From NCBI RefSeq assembly GCF_001427285.1, contig NZ_LMFV01000008.1:74386-138385 (forward strand): DNA of 64,000 bases, in the 5' to 3' direction. The DNA is from Mesorhizobium sp. Root552. Its GTDB lineage: Bacteria; Pseudomonadota; Alphaproteobacteria; Rhizobiales; Rhizobiaceae. Below, in pieces: positions 21,390 to 29,907 of the stretch. The notes under the pieces are model-generated. The model was not told where the DNA came from. It saw only the letters and a program-made list of their open reading frames with translations, and did no database searches. A program made the position numbers and the translations under genes. Position 1 is the stretch's first letter. The number at the start of each line of letters is the position of its first letter.

Positions 21390-21854
21390 ATGACAGAGTT
21401 CGACCCGGAAGATGTCCTGTCCCGCCCTTTGATGGCGAACCTGGCCACGGTCAGCGTAGACGGCGCGCCGCGAAATGCGCCGGTATGGTTCATCTGGGAG
21501 GAGGAGGCCATCTGGCTTCTCGGCTCGTCTGACGGCAGCGCGGTGAAATGCCTCGAGCGCGAGCCGCGTTGCGCGGTGGAAATCGTCCATTTCGACAACG
21601 AAGCAGGCATTTTGCTGCATCTTGGATTGCGCGGCAGCGCCACCATCGAACCGATGGCTCCGGACCGTTTCCGGCGGCTGCTCAACAAGTATCTCGGTCC
21701 GGAAGCGGACTGGAACACGTGGTTCATCGACAATGTGGCCGAGATCGATCATCCGGATGGCCGCATGATCAGGCTTGCCCCGGCCAGCATCTTCACCAAC
21801 AACGTATCGTTTTTCAGGACAGGCCCCGAGCTTGCATGGCCGCCGAAGCGGTGA
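21390..21854 (+). CDS. Pyridoxamine 5'-phosphate oxidase family protein
   Basis: A 154-residue split-barrel flavin- or F420-type protein. LSRPLMANLATVSVDGAPRN followed by APVWFIWEEEAIWLLG is the usual start of this family, and a KCLEREPRCAVEI stretch follows. True pyridoxine oxidase activity is not implied; many members bind FMN, haem or F420. It lies close behind the YqeY-like gene. Confidence 0.82.
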   Translation: MTEFDPEDVLSRPLMANLATVSVDGAPRNAPVWFIWEEEAIWLLGSSDGSAVKCLEREPRCAVEIVHFDNEAGILLHLGLRGSATIEPMAPDRFRRLLNKYLGPEADWNTWFIDNVAEIDHPDGRMIRLAPASIFTNNVSFFRTGPELAWPPKR

Positions 21855-21925
21855 ATTTCTGACCATCGCCGCTGGCGCAAGCAATGGACCGGGCGTCGAA
21901 ACGCCCGGTCGGCCAGCTGTTGGTT

Positions 21926-22459
21926 TCAAGCCGGAAGGCGCTTGTCGTAGTCCTTCTTGAGACGGGCCCAGCCATCCCAGAACGGCTGCGGTTCCTCGCC
22001 TCTCGCCCGGGCGACCAGAATATCCAGATGCATGTGCCAGCCGGCGCTGACGTTGAGCAGGATGGACCGGTCGGGAATACGGTGGTGGATGAGGGTGAGC
22101 AGGACTTCCTTGCCTTGCTCCTTCAATTCGAAGGTGACGCCGCCAGTGCTGCCCCAGGTGATTGCCAGTTTATGGGGCGGGTCGAGTTCGGTGATCTGGC
22201 ACTGCATGCGGTGGTCTTCAGGGAAGTTCGGCGGACGCTGGCCGGGTGGGTTTGTCAGTTCATCGTTGCGCCAGACGAAATCGACCGTGGAGCCGACCTT
22301 CATTTTCATTTCGCCCGAGGCCAGCCATTTGCGGCGCAGCTCGCTTTCGGTGAGGTAGGCCCAGATGCGCTCGATCGGGCCGGGCAAAAGGCGTTCGATC
22401 GTCAATGTGGCAGGCTCGGTGAGCACGCCATAGGAGCCTGTTGTTGCGAGGTCGTTCAT
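21926..22459 (-). CDS. SRPBCC / AHSA1-domain protein, partner of an ArsR regulator
   Basis: A 177-residue AHSA1-type protein (LTIERLLPGPIERIWAYLTE, ELRRKWLASGEMKMKVGST, GWHMHLDILVARARGEEP). Its ATG overlaps the stop of the ArsR gene upstream in an ATGA, so the two are translationally coupled; AGGAG lies upstream. This ArsR + AHSA1 pairing is common in proteobacteria. Ligand and reaction unknown. Confidence 0.87.
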   Translation of the reverse strand: MNDLATTGSYGVLTEPATLTIERLLPGPIERIWAYLTESELRRKWLASGEMKMKVGSTVDFVWRNDELTNPPGQRPPNFPEDHRMQCQITELDPPHKLAITWGSTGGVTFELKEQGKEVLLTLIHHRIPDRSILLNVSAGWHMHLDILVARARGEEPQPFWDGWARLKKDYDKRLPA

Positions 22460-22836
22460 CGGTCGTCTCCTTTCTTTTCGTCTTTGGTGGTGGAAGGGGA
22501 TTTGAGCGCATCTTCCTGTCGCAGCAGGTCTTCCAATGCGTCGAGGCGGCCGATCCAGAAGCGCTGGTAGTGGCTCAGCCATTCATGCGCGCTGGCGAGG
22601 GGGCCGGGTTCGAGGCGGCAGAAATGGGTGCGACCACGCACTTGCCGACGGATCAGTCCGGCATTTTCCAGCGCCTTGATGTGCTTGGAAGCGGCGGCGA
22701 GGGAAATGGAGAATGGTTCCGCCAACTGGCTGACCGTGCGTTCGCCGGAGGCGAGATCGCCCAGCATGCGCCGGCGCGTGGCGTCGCCAAGGGCGTGGAA
22801 GATGGAGTCGAGTTGGGGCGTAAATAATTCAACCAT
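22456..22836 (-). CDS. ArsR-family winged-helix regulator
   Basis: A 126-residue winged-helix repressor (FHALGDATRRRMLGDLASGE, SLAAASKHIKALENAGLIRR) without metal-binding cysteines. It belongs to the group paired with AHSA1-domain proteins and is first in a two-gene operon with the gene at 21926. Two TCAACC-N4-GGTTGA sites lie at its 5' end, one over the start codon itself, indicating self-repression. Confidence 0.9.
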   Translation of the reverse strand: MVELFTPQLDSIFHALGDATRRRMLGDLASGERTVSQLAEPFSISLAAASKHIKALENAGLIRRQVRGRTHFCRLEPGPLASAHEWLSHYQRFWIGRLDALEDLLRQEDALKSPSTTKDEKKGDDR

Positions 22837-22844
22837 GTGGTTGA
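22829..22844. promoter_or_regulatory. Proximal ArsR operator, overlapping the start codon
   Basis: TCAACC-ATGT-GGTTGA. The start codon of the regulator (22834-22836 on the minus strand) is inside the palindrome. Same sequence pattern as the site at 22869-22884. Confidence 0.8.
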
Positions 22845-22868
22845 ATATCTACCTGTAAAAAATAAAAG

Positions 22869-22884
22869 TCAACCGTTTGGTTGA
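22869..22884. promoter_or_regulatory. Distal ArsR operator
   Basis: TCAACC-GTTT-GGTTGA, identical arms to the proximal site. The centres of the two sites are 40 bp apart, about four helical turns, so both lie on the same DNA face. Confidence 0.8.
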
Positions 22885-22957
22885 ATATTTTCTGAGACGG
22901 GAATGAAGTGCTGGCGTTCGGGCCGTGTGTTCCTCGGCCCGAACGTGCGCGGGCTGC

Positions 22958-23851
22958 TCAGAACACCAGCGAGCGGTGGGCCGCAACACCGGCTGTGATA
23001 CCGTCGGCGCTGGCCCAGGTGACGCTGTGGGCGCCGCGTGTGATGTCGCCGGCGGCGAAGACGCCGGGAACGCTGGTTTCCTGCATTGAACTGGTGCGGA
23101 TGATGGTGCCGGCGGGGTTGGTGTCCATGGCGCAGCCGAGTTGCGCTGCGATGTCGCTGTTCAAATGGTTCTGCGGAGCGACATAGAGTGCGTCGATGGC
23201 GGGACGCCTGCCGTCGGACAGCTCGATGGCGGAAAGGTTTGTCCCTTCTCCGTGCAGGGCTGCCACGCCGGTGGGCTCAATAGCGACGTTGCGGTTTTCC
23301 AGTTCGGCAAGCGTGGCGCTGTCGGGCAGGGGAGCGCCGTTGAGATAAAGGGTCGCCGGTCCCCATTCGGCAATCAGCATCGCTTGATGCAGCGACTTCT
23401 CCGAGGAATACAGTACACCGAGGCGTTGGCCGCTGAATTCATAGCCGTGGCAATAGGGGCAATGGATGACGGTTTTGCCCCACCGCTCCGCGATACCCGG
23501 AACATCGGGCAGTTCGTCCGCGATGCCGAAAGCGAGGATCAGCTTGCGGCCTTCGAGAGTTTCGCCGGTCGTCAGTTCAATCGAGAAACCGTCGGGCTGC
23601 TGGACGGCCTTCGTGGCCTTCGTGTTGATGAAAGTGGTTGTCGGGTAGGCCCCGACCTGCGAACGCGCGGTGGCGAGCATGGCATTTGGGTTGCTGCCAT
23701 CCTGCGCCAGGAAGCCGTGCGAGTGGGCCGCGAAGCGGTTACGCGGTGTGCCGGTGTCGACAATGGCGACGGAGCGGCGCGCCCGGGCGAGATAGGTTGC
23801 AGCGGAAAGGCCGGCGAAGCTGCCGCCAATGACGATTGCGTCATGAAGCAT
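22958..23851 (-). CDS. NAD(P)/FAD-dependent oxidoreductase, thioredoxin-reductase-like
   Basis: A 297-residue flavoprotein. FAD motif [18 protein letters not shown] at the start, redox pair in [12 protein letters not shown] near residue 135, and C-terminal FAD motif [12 protein letters not shown]. The CPYC pair replaces the CATC of classic thioredoxin reductase. Its electron acceptor is unknown. The ATG at 23851 has GGAG 7 bases upstream and overlaps the end of the Rrf2 gene by 11 bases, so the two are one operon. Confidence 0.88.
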   Translation of the reverse strand: MLHDAIVIGGSFAGLSAATYLARARRSVAIVDTGTPRNRFAAHSHGFLAQDGSNPNAMLATARSQVGAYPTTTFINTKATKAVQQPDGFSIELTTGETLEGRKLILAFGIADELPDVPGIAERWGKTVIHCPYCHGYEFSGQRLGVLYSSEKSLHQAMLIAEWGPATLYLNGAPLPDSATLAELENRNVAIEPTGVAALHGEGTNLSAIELSDGRRPAIDALYVAPQNHLNSDIAAQLGCAMDTNPAGTIIRTSSMQETSVPGVFAAGDITRGAHSVTWASADGITAGVAAHRSLVF

Positions 23852-24308
23852 GAATGGTCTCCAGATCTTGGGGGGTGCCGCCTCGGGCGAGCATGCGGCG
23901 GTGAAAATCTGCGCTGAGAGCGGCGAGCGTGACCTCGCCGAAGCGGGCAAGGAGGAAGGCTTCGGCATCCTCGAAAGCCTTGCCGAGCGCGGCGTTGACG
24001 GATTGCTCGACGAGACAGCCGGGCGCTTCGGTGCGGTTGCCCATGGCAAGCAGCGAGGGATTGCCGAGAGCGTGGTAGATGTCGCGCAAGCTTATCTTCG
24101 ACAGGTCGCAGGCAATGGACCAGCCGCCGCCGTGGCCTTTTTCGGACTGGACATAACCTTGGTCGCGCAGGCCGGCCATGATGCGGCGGATGACGACCGG
24201 GTTTGTGGTCATCGCCTTGGCCAGTGTCTCCGAGGTGACGGGATGGCGGTGTTCGGCCATGTGCAAGAGGACATGGAGCACACCGGAAAGTCTGCTATCT
24301 CGTTTCAT
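23841..24308 (-). CDS. Rrf2-family regulator
   Basis: A 155-residue winged-helix protein of the Rrf2 family ([49 protein letters not shown]). Iron-sulfur members (IscR, NsrR) have three clustered cysteines; here only two appear ([15 protein letters not shown]), so a thiol or other redox signal is more likely. It heads an operon with the flavoprotein at 22958, its likely target. Confidence 0.88.
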   Translation of the reverse strand: MKRDSRLSGVLHVLLHMAEHRHPVTSETLAKAMTTNPVVIRRIMAGLRDQGYVQSEKGHGGGWSIACDLSKISLRDIYHALGNPSLLAMGNRTEAPGCLVEQSVNAALGKAFEDAEAFLLARFGEVTLAALSADFHRRMLARGGTPQDLETIHAS

Positions 24309-24510
24309 GTAACTTCATATGTTTCGTGAGTGTGCGAGTTTCAAGATCGCGGCTGAAGTTTTTCTGAAATTGTGATTTGCGTGACGGGAGGATGCTCAAC
24401 GATCCGGTGCTGGCGCACGTTGGCCTGTGGGATCGGGCGGGGTATCGGCAAGGCTGCGGTTTTGTGCAAAACTGGCCGGGTTGGTGGTGAGCCTGGGGGA
24501 GGCCAAGAGC

Positions 24511-26042
24511 GTGATCAGGCTTGTCGACCGGCTCTTCGCCATCCTGCTCCTGATCGCCGCGCTGCTTTGCTTCCATCGTCTCTATCTGGCATTGGCCGGT
24601 GAAGGCGTCGGCGGGACTGCCCTTGCCGGGGACGGCAGTCTGTCGGCGGTTCGCATTGCCGTGTTCCTGGTGGGCGGGCTTGCTTGCGTCGTTGGCGCGT
24701 GGCGGCTGTGGAATCTGGATGCGGATAGCGGCGAAGCAACCGCTGCTGCGCCGCTGTTCGGCAGGGACGCCGTGGCTCGCCCCGAACGATCGACCTGGGC
24801 GCGCCGCCTGCTCTACGCCTTGCCGCTCATCGCCTTTGTCGCGATCCTCGCGGACCAATCCACTCAGGGGCCTATTCCCGATGGCGGCACGGACGTGGTG
24901 GGCGATGGCAGCACCGCCGCGCCTGACGCCGCTGTGCCGGCGCCCGTGCAAACTGAGCAGGCCGCACCAGAAGTGGTTGCGCCGGTGGAAAAGCAGGCAG
25001 AAGAAGCGTGGCCGCAGTTTTCGCCTGCGCCTGATCTCGCCCAGCCGCCGCGCATCGCCGCGGAACCTCGACTGTTCAACAGCCCGAGCCGCCGCAGACG
25101 ACCGCGCCCTTGCCAAAGGCCGAGCCGCCGCCGCCCGAACAGGCTGAGGGCCACCACGATGCGGTTGTGTGGCTGGCAGTCTCGCCGGATCGCCATTTCC
25201 TGATGAGCGCCAGCACCGACCGCACGATCAAGCTTTGGAACCTGGACGGAAAGCGACTGGCCAAGACGCTTGGCGTTCACAAGGACATGGCGCGCACGGC
25301 GCTGTTCCTGCCAGACGGCAAGCGCGCGCTGACCGCTGGCGACGACGGCGAGATCGTGCTGCGGTCCATCGAGGATGGTGCGGTGCTGCACGTGTTTTCG
25401 GCCGGCGAGAATGGCGGCGCGAACAAGCTGGCGCTTTCGCCGGACGGAAAACGCGCCGTCAGCGGGCACGACACTGGAACGGTGATCGTGTGGGACATCG
25501 ATGCGGGCAAGGTGTTGCACGTGCTTTCAGGGCATTCGTGGTCGATTTCGTCGGTAGCGATTTCACCTGATGGGACAAAGGCCGTCAGCGGCAGCATCGA
25601 CGGCATGCTCAACCTTTGGGATATCGGCGAAGGCCGGCTGATACGGACGTGGCAAGGGCATGAGCGCGGCACCTATGGCGCGGCGTTCACGGCTGACGGC
25701 AGCAAGCTGGTGACGGGCAGCGGCGACTACACAATCAAGCTTTGGGACGTGGCCTCCGGTGAGCAACTGCGCCAGTTCAACGGGCATTCGGGAACGGTCT
25801 ACGCGCTGGTGTTGTCCGAGGACGGCAAGCGCATCCTGAGTTGCTCGTTGGATGGCACCGCGCGGATCTGGGACATGGAGACCGGCCGCGAGGTGGTGCA
25901 GTTCGTTGGCAGGGCATCGCTCTATTCGGTGGCCTTTGCGCCGGACGGCTCGGTGCTGACTGGCGGCAAGGATCGCTCGATCCGGACGTGGCCCGCAAGC
26001 GGCGGCACCTCGACGGTCCTGTTCGCCGGCGCGCGCGACTAA
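24511..26042 (+). pseudogene. Membrane-anchored WD40-repeat protein, split by a frameshift
   Basis: The first part (24511 to about 25070) starts at a GTG with GGGAGG upstream and encodes three membrane segments (AILLLIAALLCFHRLYLAL; VRIAVFLVGGLACVVGAW; LLYALPLIAFVAILA) and a Pro/Glu/Ala linker. The second part (about 25074-26042) is in another frame, resumes with QQPEPPQTTAPLPKAEP and then shows about seven WD40 blades (SASTDRTIKLWNLDG, SGHDTGTVIVWDIDAG, TGSGDYTIKLWDVASGE, SCSLDGTARIWDMETG). The first frame runs on to a stop at 25203 with an Arg-rich nonsense tail, and the second frame has a stop at 25032, so the shift lies between, near 25070. It is either a real lesion or a base-call error. 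The intact protein would be about 510 residues. Function unknown. Confidence 0.8.
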
Positions 26043-26047
26043 GCTCT

Positions 26048-27232
26048 CTATTCGGCGGGTGCAGGCAAGGGCGGCGTCTGGTTGCGTTGGCGCTCAACTA
26101 TGTAGGAAGCTGCGGCAACCGCGACGGCGACCAGCATGGCGATGGTGCCGAGCAGGGGTAGGGCGCGGTAGCCGTAACCGGCGTTGAGAACGGCGGCGCC
26201 CAGGGACGCCGCAATGGCGATGCCGATGTTGAAACCGGACGGGATAAGCGATGAGGCCAGGCCGGATGCATCTGCCGTCCACGACAGGATGCGGGTCTGG
26301 ATCGGTGTGCCGATGGCAAAGTTAAGGCCGCCCCAAACGGTGATCGCCGCGATCATCGGCAACGGATAGGGGCTGGCCGTGTAGATGACGGCGAGCATGA
26401 GCGCCTGCATGGCGAGCAGTGTGATCAGGGAGGGCATCAGCTTCCAGTCGGCGAGACGTCCCCCGAGAAAGACGCCGATGGTTGCACCGACACCGTTGAG
26501 GAGAAGCACCCACGGAACCCAGGCCTCGCTCAATCCGGTGACTTCCTGCAACATGGGCGCGATGTAGGTGAAGGGTCCGAACTGGCCGATCATCAGCATC
26601 AGCATGATGATGAGCGAGGTCCAGACCTGCTGACGCCCTAGCGCGCGAACTTCATGAATGAGGCCGGGCTTTTGGGCGGCGGCTCCGGTCGTCGCAGGCA
26701 CGAGGGCGGCGATGGCGGCAATGGCAACGACGCCGAGCCCGCCCATGACCCAGAAGGTGGCGCGCCAACCCCAGATGTTGCCGATGGCGGTTCCCGCCGG
26801 AACGCCGATGACGTTGGAGACGGTGAGGCCGGCGAGGATAAGCGCGACGGCCATGCCGCGCTGGTCTTCCCGCACCAGCCCCGCGGCCACGACCATGGCG
26901 ACGCCGAAATAGGCACCGTGCCCAACGGCAATGGCGACGCGCAGCGCCAGCATGGAGGTAAAGTCGGGGGCAAGAGCGCAGGCGACCTGGCCGAGCGTGA
27001 ACAGGATCGTCAGGCACAAAAGCAGGGTCTTGCGCGACAGCCTGTGCGTGGCGAGCGTGAGCAATGGCCCGCCGAGGGCGATGCCGAGCGCATAACCGGA
27101 GACCAGGTAGCCTGCTGCCGGAATCGATACATCGAGGCCCTGCGCGACCTGCGGCAGCACGCCGGCGATGACGAATTCGGTGGTTCCGAACGCGAAGGCC
27201 GCGATGAACAGGGCAATCAGCGGTAGCGGCAT
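26048..27232 (-). CDS. MFS transporter, DHA1/arabinose-efflux type
   Basis: A 394-residue 12-helix carrier (MPLPLIALFIAAFAFGTTEF, VAQGLDVSIPAAGYLVSGYA, IGVPAGTAIGNIWGWRATFW). The start is typical of the YdhP/AraJ-like group that exports sugars or drugs; the substrate is unknown. GGAG lies 8 bases upstream of the ATG. It converges with the WD40 gene. Confidence 0.88.
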   Translation of the reverse strand: MPLPLIALFIAAFAFGTTEFVIAGVLPQVAQGLDVSIPAAGYLVSGYALGIALGGPLLTLATHRLSRKTLLLCLTILFTLGQVACALAPDFTSMLALRVAIAVGHGAYFGVAMVVAAGLVREDQRGMAVALILAGLTVSNVIGVPAGTAIGNIWGWRATFWVMGGLGVVAIAAIAALVPATTGAAAQKPGLIHEVRALGRQQVWTSLIIMLMLMIGQFGPFTYIAPMLQEVTGLSEAWVPWVLLLNGVGATIGVFLGGRLADWKLMPSLITLLAMQALMLAVIYTASPYPLPMIAAITVWGGLNFAIGTPIQTRILSWTADASGLASSLIPSGFNIGIAIAASLGAAVLNAGYGYRALPLLGTIAMLVAVAVAAASYIVERQRNQTPPLPAPAE

Positions 27233-27324
27233 GACAGGCTCCAGGGAGCCGCCTCAAACCACGGATGCCCGAGGGGGGCAATCCGAAAATTCTTCACGCA
27301 GGATCAGATTTCTTGGGCCGAGGG

Positions 27325-28989
27325 TCAGCTTGCCTTGAGCCGCGATCCGGAAAGCAGGCCGTGTTCTTCCAGCACAGGATAGGCCATCGAAGCGAGCAGC
27401 GAATTGATCTGCTTGAGGTCGCGGATGGTGTCGAGGTGGATCGAGCTGGTTTCGATCGACTTCGGGGTGCCGTCGCGCAAGCGCAGGAAATGCTTCTGGC
27501 TGGTTTCCTTCTCGAAGTCGCGCAGGCGGTCCTTCTCCAGTACGAGCTGGCGCGCCGTCTCCGCATCACGCGAGACGAGGACGTTGAAGGACAGGCGGGC
27601 GTTGGCGAGGACCGAAGCGTGGAAGGCGCAGAGTTCCTGCCAGCCTTCCGGCGTGAATTCCAGGCCCTGCGCCAGTTTCTTCTGCACGTGCACAAGCATG
27701 TTGCGCACGATGATGTCGCCGACCTGCTCCAGCTTGACGCAGGCGCCGATGAGTTCCTGACAACGAAGGGCCTGATCTTCCGCCAGCGAATTCTTGGTGA
27801 GCTTGGCGAGATAGATCTTGATGGCCGCATGGCGGGCGTCGACGCGGTCGTCGAGGGCGGCGAGTGCCTTGATCTTGTCTTCGTCGGCGTTTTCGTAAAG
27901 CTCGATGATGCGCTTCAGCATGATCTCGACCGTCTCGCACACGCGCACCACTTCGCGGGTGGCATTGCCGAGCGCCTGGGTGGGATTGGACAGCGCCGCC
28001 TCGTTCAACGCCGACAGTTCCGCAACCTGCAAGGCATCTGCGGGCTCGGGCTTGGCGCCGAGCGCGACGATCTTTTCGGAAGCCTTATAGACCAGACCCG
28101 CCAGCGGAAGGCCGGCGAGCAGGATGATGACGTTGAACAGGATGTGCGCGTTGACGATCTGATCGGAAGCCGTTGCGCCGAGGAAGGCAACGTCAGGGCG
28201 GAAGCTCATGACGAGGATGAGCATGATGACGGAACCGACGCCGCGCATCAAAAGGTTGCCGACCGGCACCACGCGGACGCCGGACTCGGCGTTGCGGGTG
28301 AGCATGGGAGCGATGACCGAGGAGCCGAGGTTGACGCCAAGAACCAGCACGACGCCGAGTTCGGGCGTGATCAGGCCGCGCCCCGCCAAGGTGGCCATCA
28401 AGAGGACAGATGCGATGCTTGACTGGAACAGCCAGGTGATCAGCGCGGCGAGCAGATAGGCCGTGACCGAATCGCCGGAGAAGTAATTGATGATGATTGG
28501 CATCAGCGCGCTTTCGCGCAGCGGCTCGGAAGCTTGGCCGATCATTTCCAGTGACAGGATGAGCAGGCCGATACCGACGAGGATGCGGCCGATCTGGCGC
28601 CAGTCGCGGCGTTCCGTGGCCATGAACATGAAGGTGCCGGCGATGAGGCAGAGCGGCACGAGCAGCGTGAGATCATAGGTGAGCAGCTTGGCGACCAGAG
28701 CCGAGCCGATCTCGGCACCGCGCACGGCAAGCTGGCCGGCAAGGCCGGAGACGATGCCGGCACCTGCAAACGAGCCGACCAGAAGAGTGACGGCGGTGGA
28801 GCTTTGCAAGGCGATGGCGAGCGCCGTGCCGGCCAGCACCGCCATGATGGGGTTGCGCATGGTGGCGCGCAATTTGTGGCGCAGCACGTCGCCATAGGCG
28901 CGTTCGACGCCGGTCTTGACCAGCCGGGTGGCGAATAGCATGAGCGCGACGGCACCGGCCAGATGGATGAGAACGACCGAGCCGCTCAT
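27325..28989 (-). CDS. Na/Pi-cotransporter family protein with PhoU-like tail
   Basis: A 554-residue protein. The membrane half carries the two family repeats with IALQSSTAVTLLVG near residue 60 and WLFQSSIASVLLMA near 190 (QSS motifs for substrate binding). From about residue 330 a helical PhoU-like domain follows (REVVRVCETVEIMLKRIIEL, LEQVGDIIVRNMLVHVQKK). Members move phosphate with sodium or act in phosphate signalling; which applies is not shown. Confidence 0.9.
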   Translation of the reverse strand: MSGSVVLIHLAGAVALMLFATRLVKTGVERAYGDVLRHKLRATMRNPIMAVLAGTALAIALQSSTAVTLLVGSFAGAGIVSGLAGQLAVRGAEIGSALVAKLLTYDLTLLVPLCLIAGTFMFMATERRDWRQIGRILVGIGLLILSLEMIGQASEPLRESALMPIIINYFSGDSVTAYLLAALITWLFQSSIASVLLMATLAGRGLITPELGVVLVLGVNLGSSVIAPMLTRNAESGVRVVPVGNLLMRGVGSVIMLILVMSFRPDVAFLGATASDQIVNAHILFNVIILLAGLPLAGLVYKASEKIVALGAKPEPADALQVAELSALNEAALSNPTQALGNATREVVRVCETVEIMLKRIIELYENADEDKIKALAALDDRVDARHAAIKIYLAKLTKNSLAEDQALRCQELIGACVKLEQVGDIIVRNMLVHVQKKLAQGLEFTPEGWQELCAFHASVLANARLSFNVLVSRDAETARQLVLEKDRLRDFEKETSQKHFLRLRDGTPKSIETSSIHLDTIRDLKQINSLLASMAYPVLEEHGLLSGSRLKAS

Positions 28990-29385
28990 GCCTGCATGTT
29001 CCTCGACGAGGATGGCAGGGCAGGGAGTGCGCGGACCAATGCTGAATGCCGCGACGGAAAGGTCGCGGACGTTGTGGAGGCAAGGGTGCGAATCAGGTTC
29101 ATGGGCTGGCTCATAGCATAGCGCTCGACATTAGCCGGATAATAAATTTTGTCCATCGTCCGCGCGTGTTTGCGCGACCAATGTGGTCGCGTGGAGGCAA
29201 GGGCGTGGTTTGCGATGTTTGTGGCACGTTGTGTCTGTGACGTTGATGCAGGGGGGGGTCTGCAACGAATCCGAACTCTCTGATAAGCATTGGATTTCAT
29301 TACATATTTGTAATGCGCTTATTCAGTTTCGGTTCATGCGGCGGCTTCTATTCCTCACTGCGTTGTCAATCGAGGAGTGCCTCCC
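28990..29385. other. Divergent intergenic region with a palindrome
   Basis: About 400 bases between the Na/Pi gene and the RcnB-like gene. No gene seen. CATTAC-N6-GTAATG, a perfect 18-bp palindrome, lies at 29298-29315, 70 bases upstream of the RcnB-like start, and could be an operator. Confidence 0.5.
29298..29315. promoter_or_regulatory. Palindrome upstream of the RcnB-like gene
   Basis: CATTAC (29298-29303), ATATTT, GTAATG (29310-29315). It sits in an AT-rich stretch, as expected for a promoter region. The binding protein is unknown. Confidence 0.45.
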
Positions 29386-29766
29386 ATGAAACGTATCATC
29401 CTCTCCGTTCTCGCTTTTTCCATGCTTGCCGCGACGTCGCTGCAAGGCCAGGCAGCGCCCATCAACATGCCGGCCCAGCCGCAGGGCAACTACGCCCAGG
29501 TCGACTGGAAAAAGCCTGCCCACCGCTACGATGAGCGCCGTGTCGAAAAGCGGGTCATCATCAAGAAGCAGAAGGTGGTGAAGCGCCACGACTGGAAGCG
29601 CGGCCAGCGCTACGGCGAATGGCGCCGTCACCAGCCGGTGCGCGACTATCACCGCTACGGCTTGAAGCGGCCGGGCCACGGCCAGGAATGGATCAGGGTC
29701 GGCAACGACTACCTGCTGGTCGGCATTGCTTCAGGCATCATCGCCGGCATGATCGTGGCCCGGTAA
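29386..29766 (+). CDS. RcnB-like periplasmic protein
   Basis: A 126-residue exported protein: signal peptide MKRIILSVLAFSMLAATSLQ with cleavage after QA-type residues, a strongly basic middle rich in Lys/Arg/Tyr/His, and the family-typical end HGQEWIRVGNDYLLVGIASG with a hydrophobic tail. RcnB in E. coli affects nickel/cobalt balance, but most members of this family are uncharacterised. GAGGAG lies upstream. A terminator follows at 29789. Confidence 0.8.
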   Translation: MKRIILSVLAFSMLAATSLQGQAAPINMPAQPQGNYAQVDWKKPAHRYDERRVEKRVIIKKQKVVKRHDWKRGQRYGEWRRHQPVRDYHRYGLKRPGHGQEWIRVGNDYLLVGIASGIIAGMIVAR

Positions 29767-29788
29767 GGACTATCTTTTTCGATGCGGC

Positions 29789-29820
29789 AAGGGCGGCCGG
29801 TGCGGCCGCCCTTTTTATTT
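29789..29820 (+). terminator. Rho-independent terminator after the RcnB-like gene
   Basis: AAGGGCGGCCG (29789-29799), 3-base loop, CGGCCGCCCTT (29803-29813), then tttatttt. Confidence 0.92.
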
Positions 29821-29907
29821 TCGCCTGTGAACAACGGGCATGGGCTGGATCGGGAGTCGTCTTGGCCGATGCAGATGGCTATATGAAGTTAAAAGAGCCA
29901 TTTCCCG

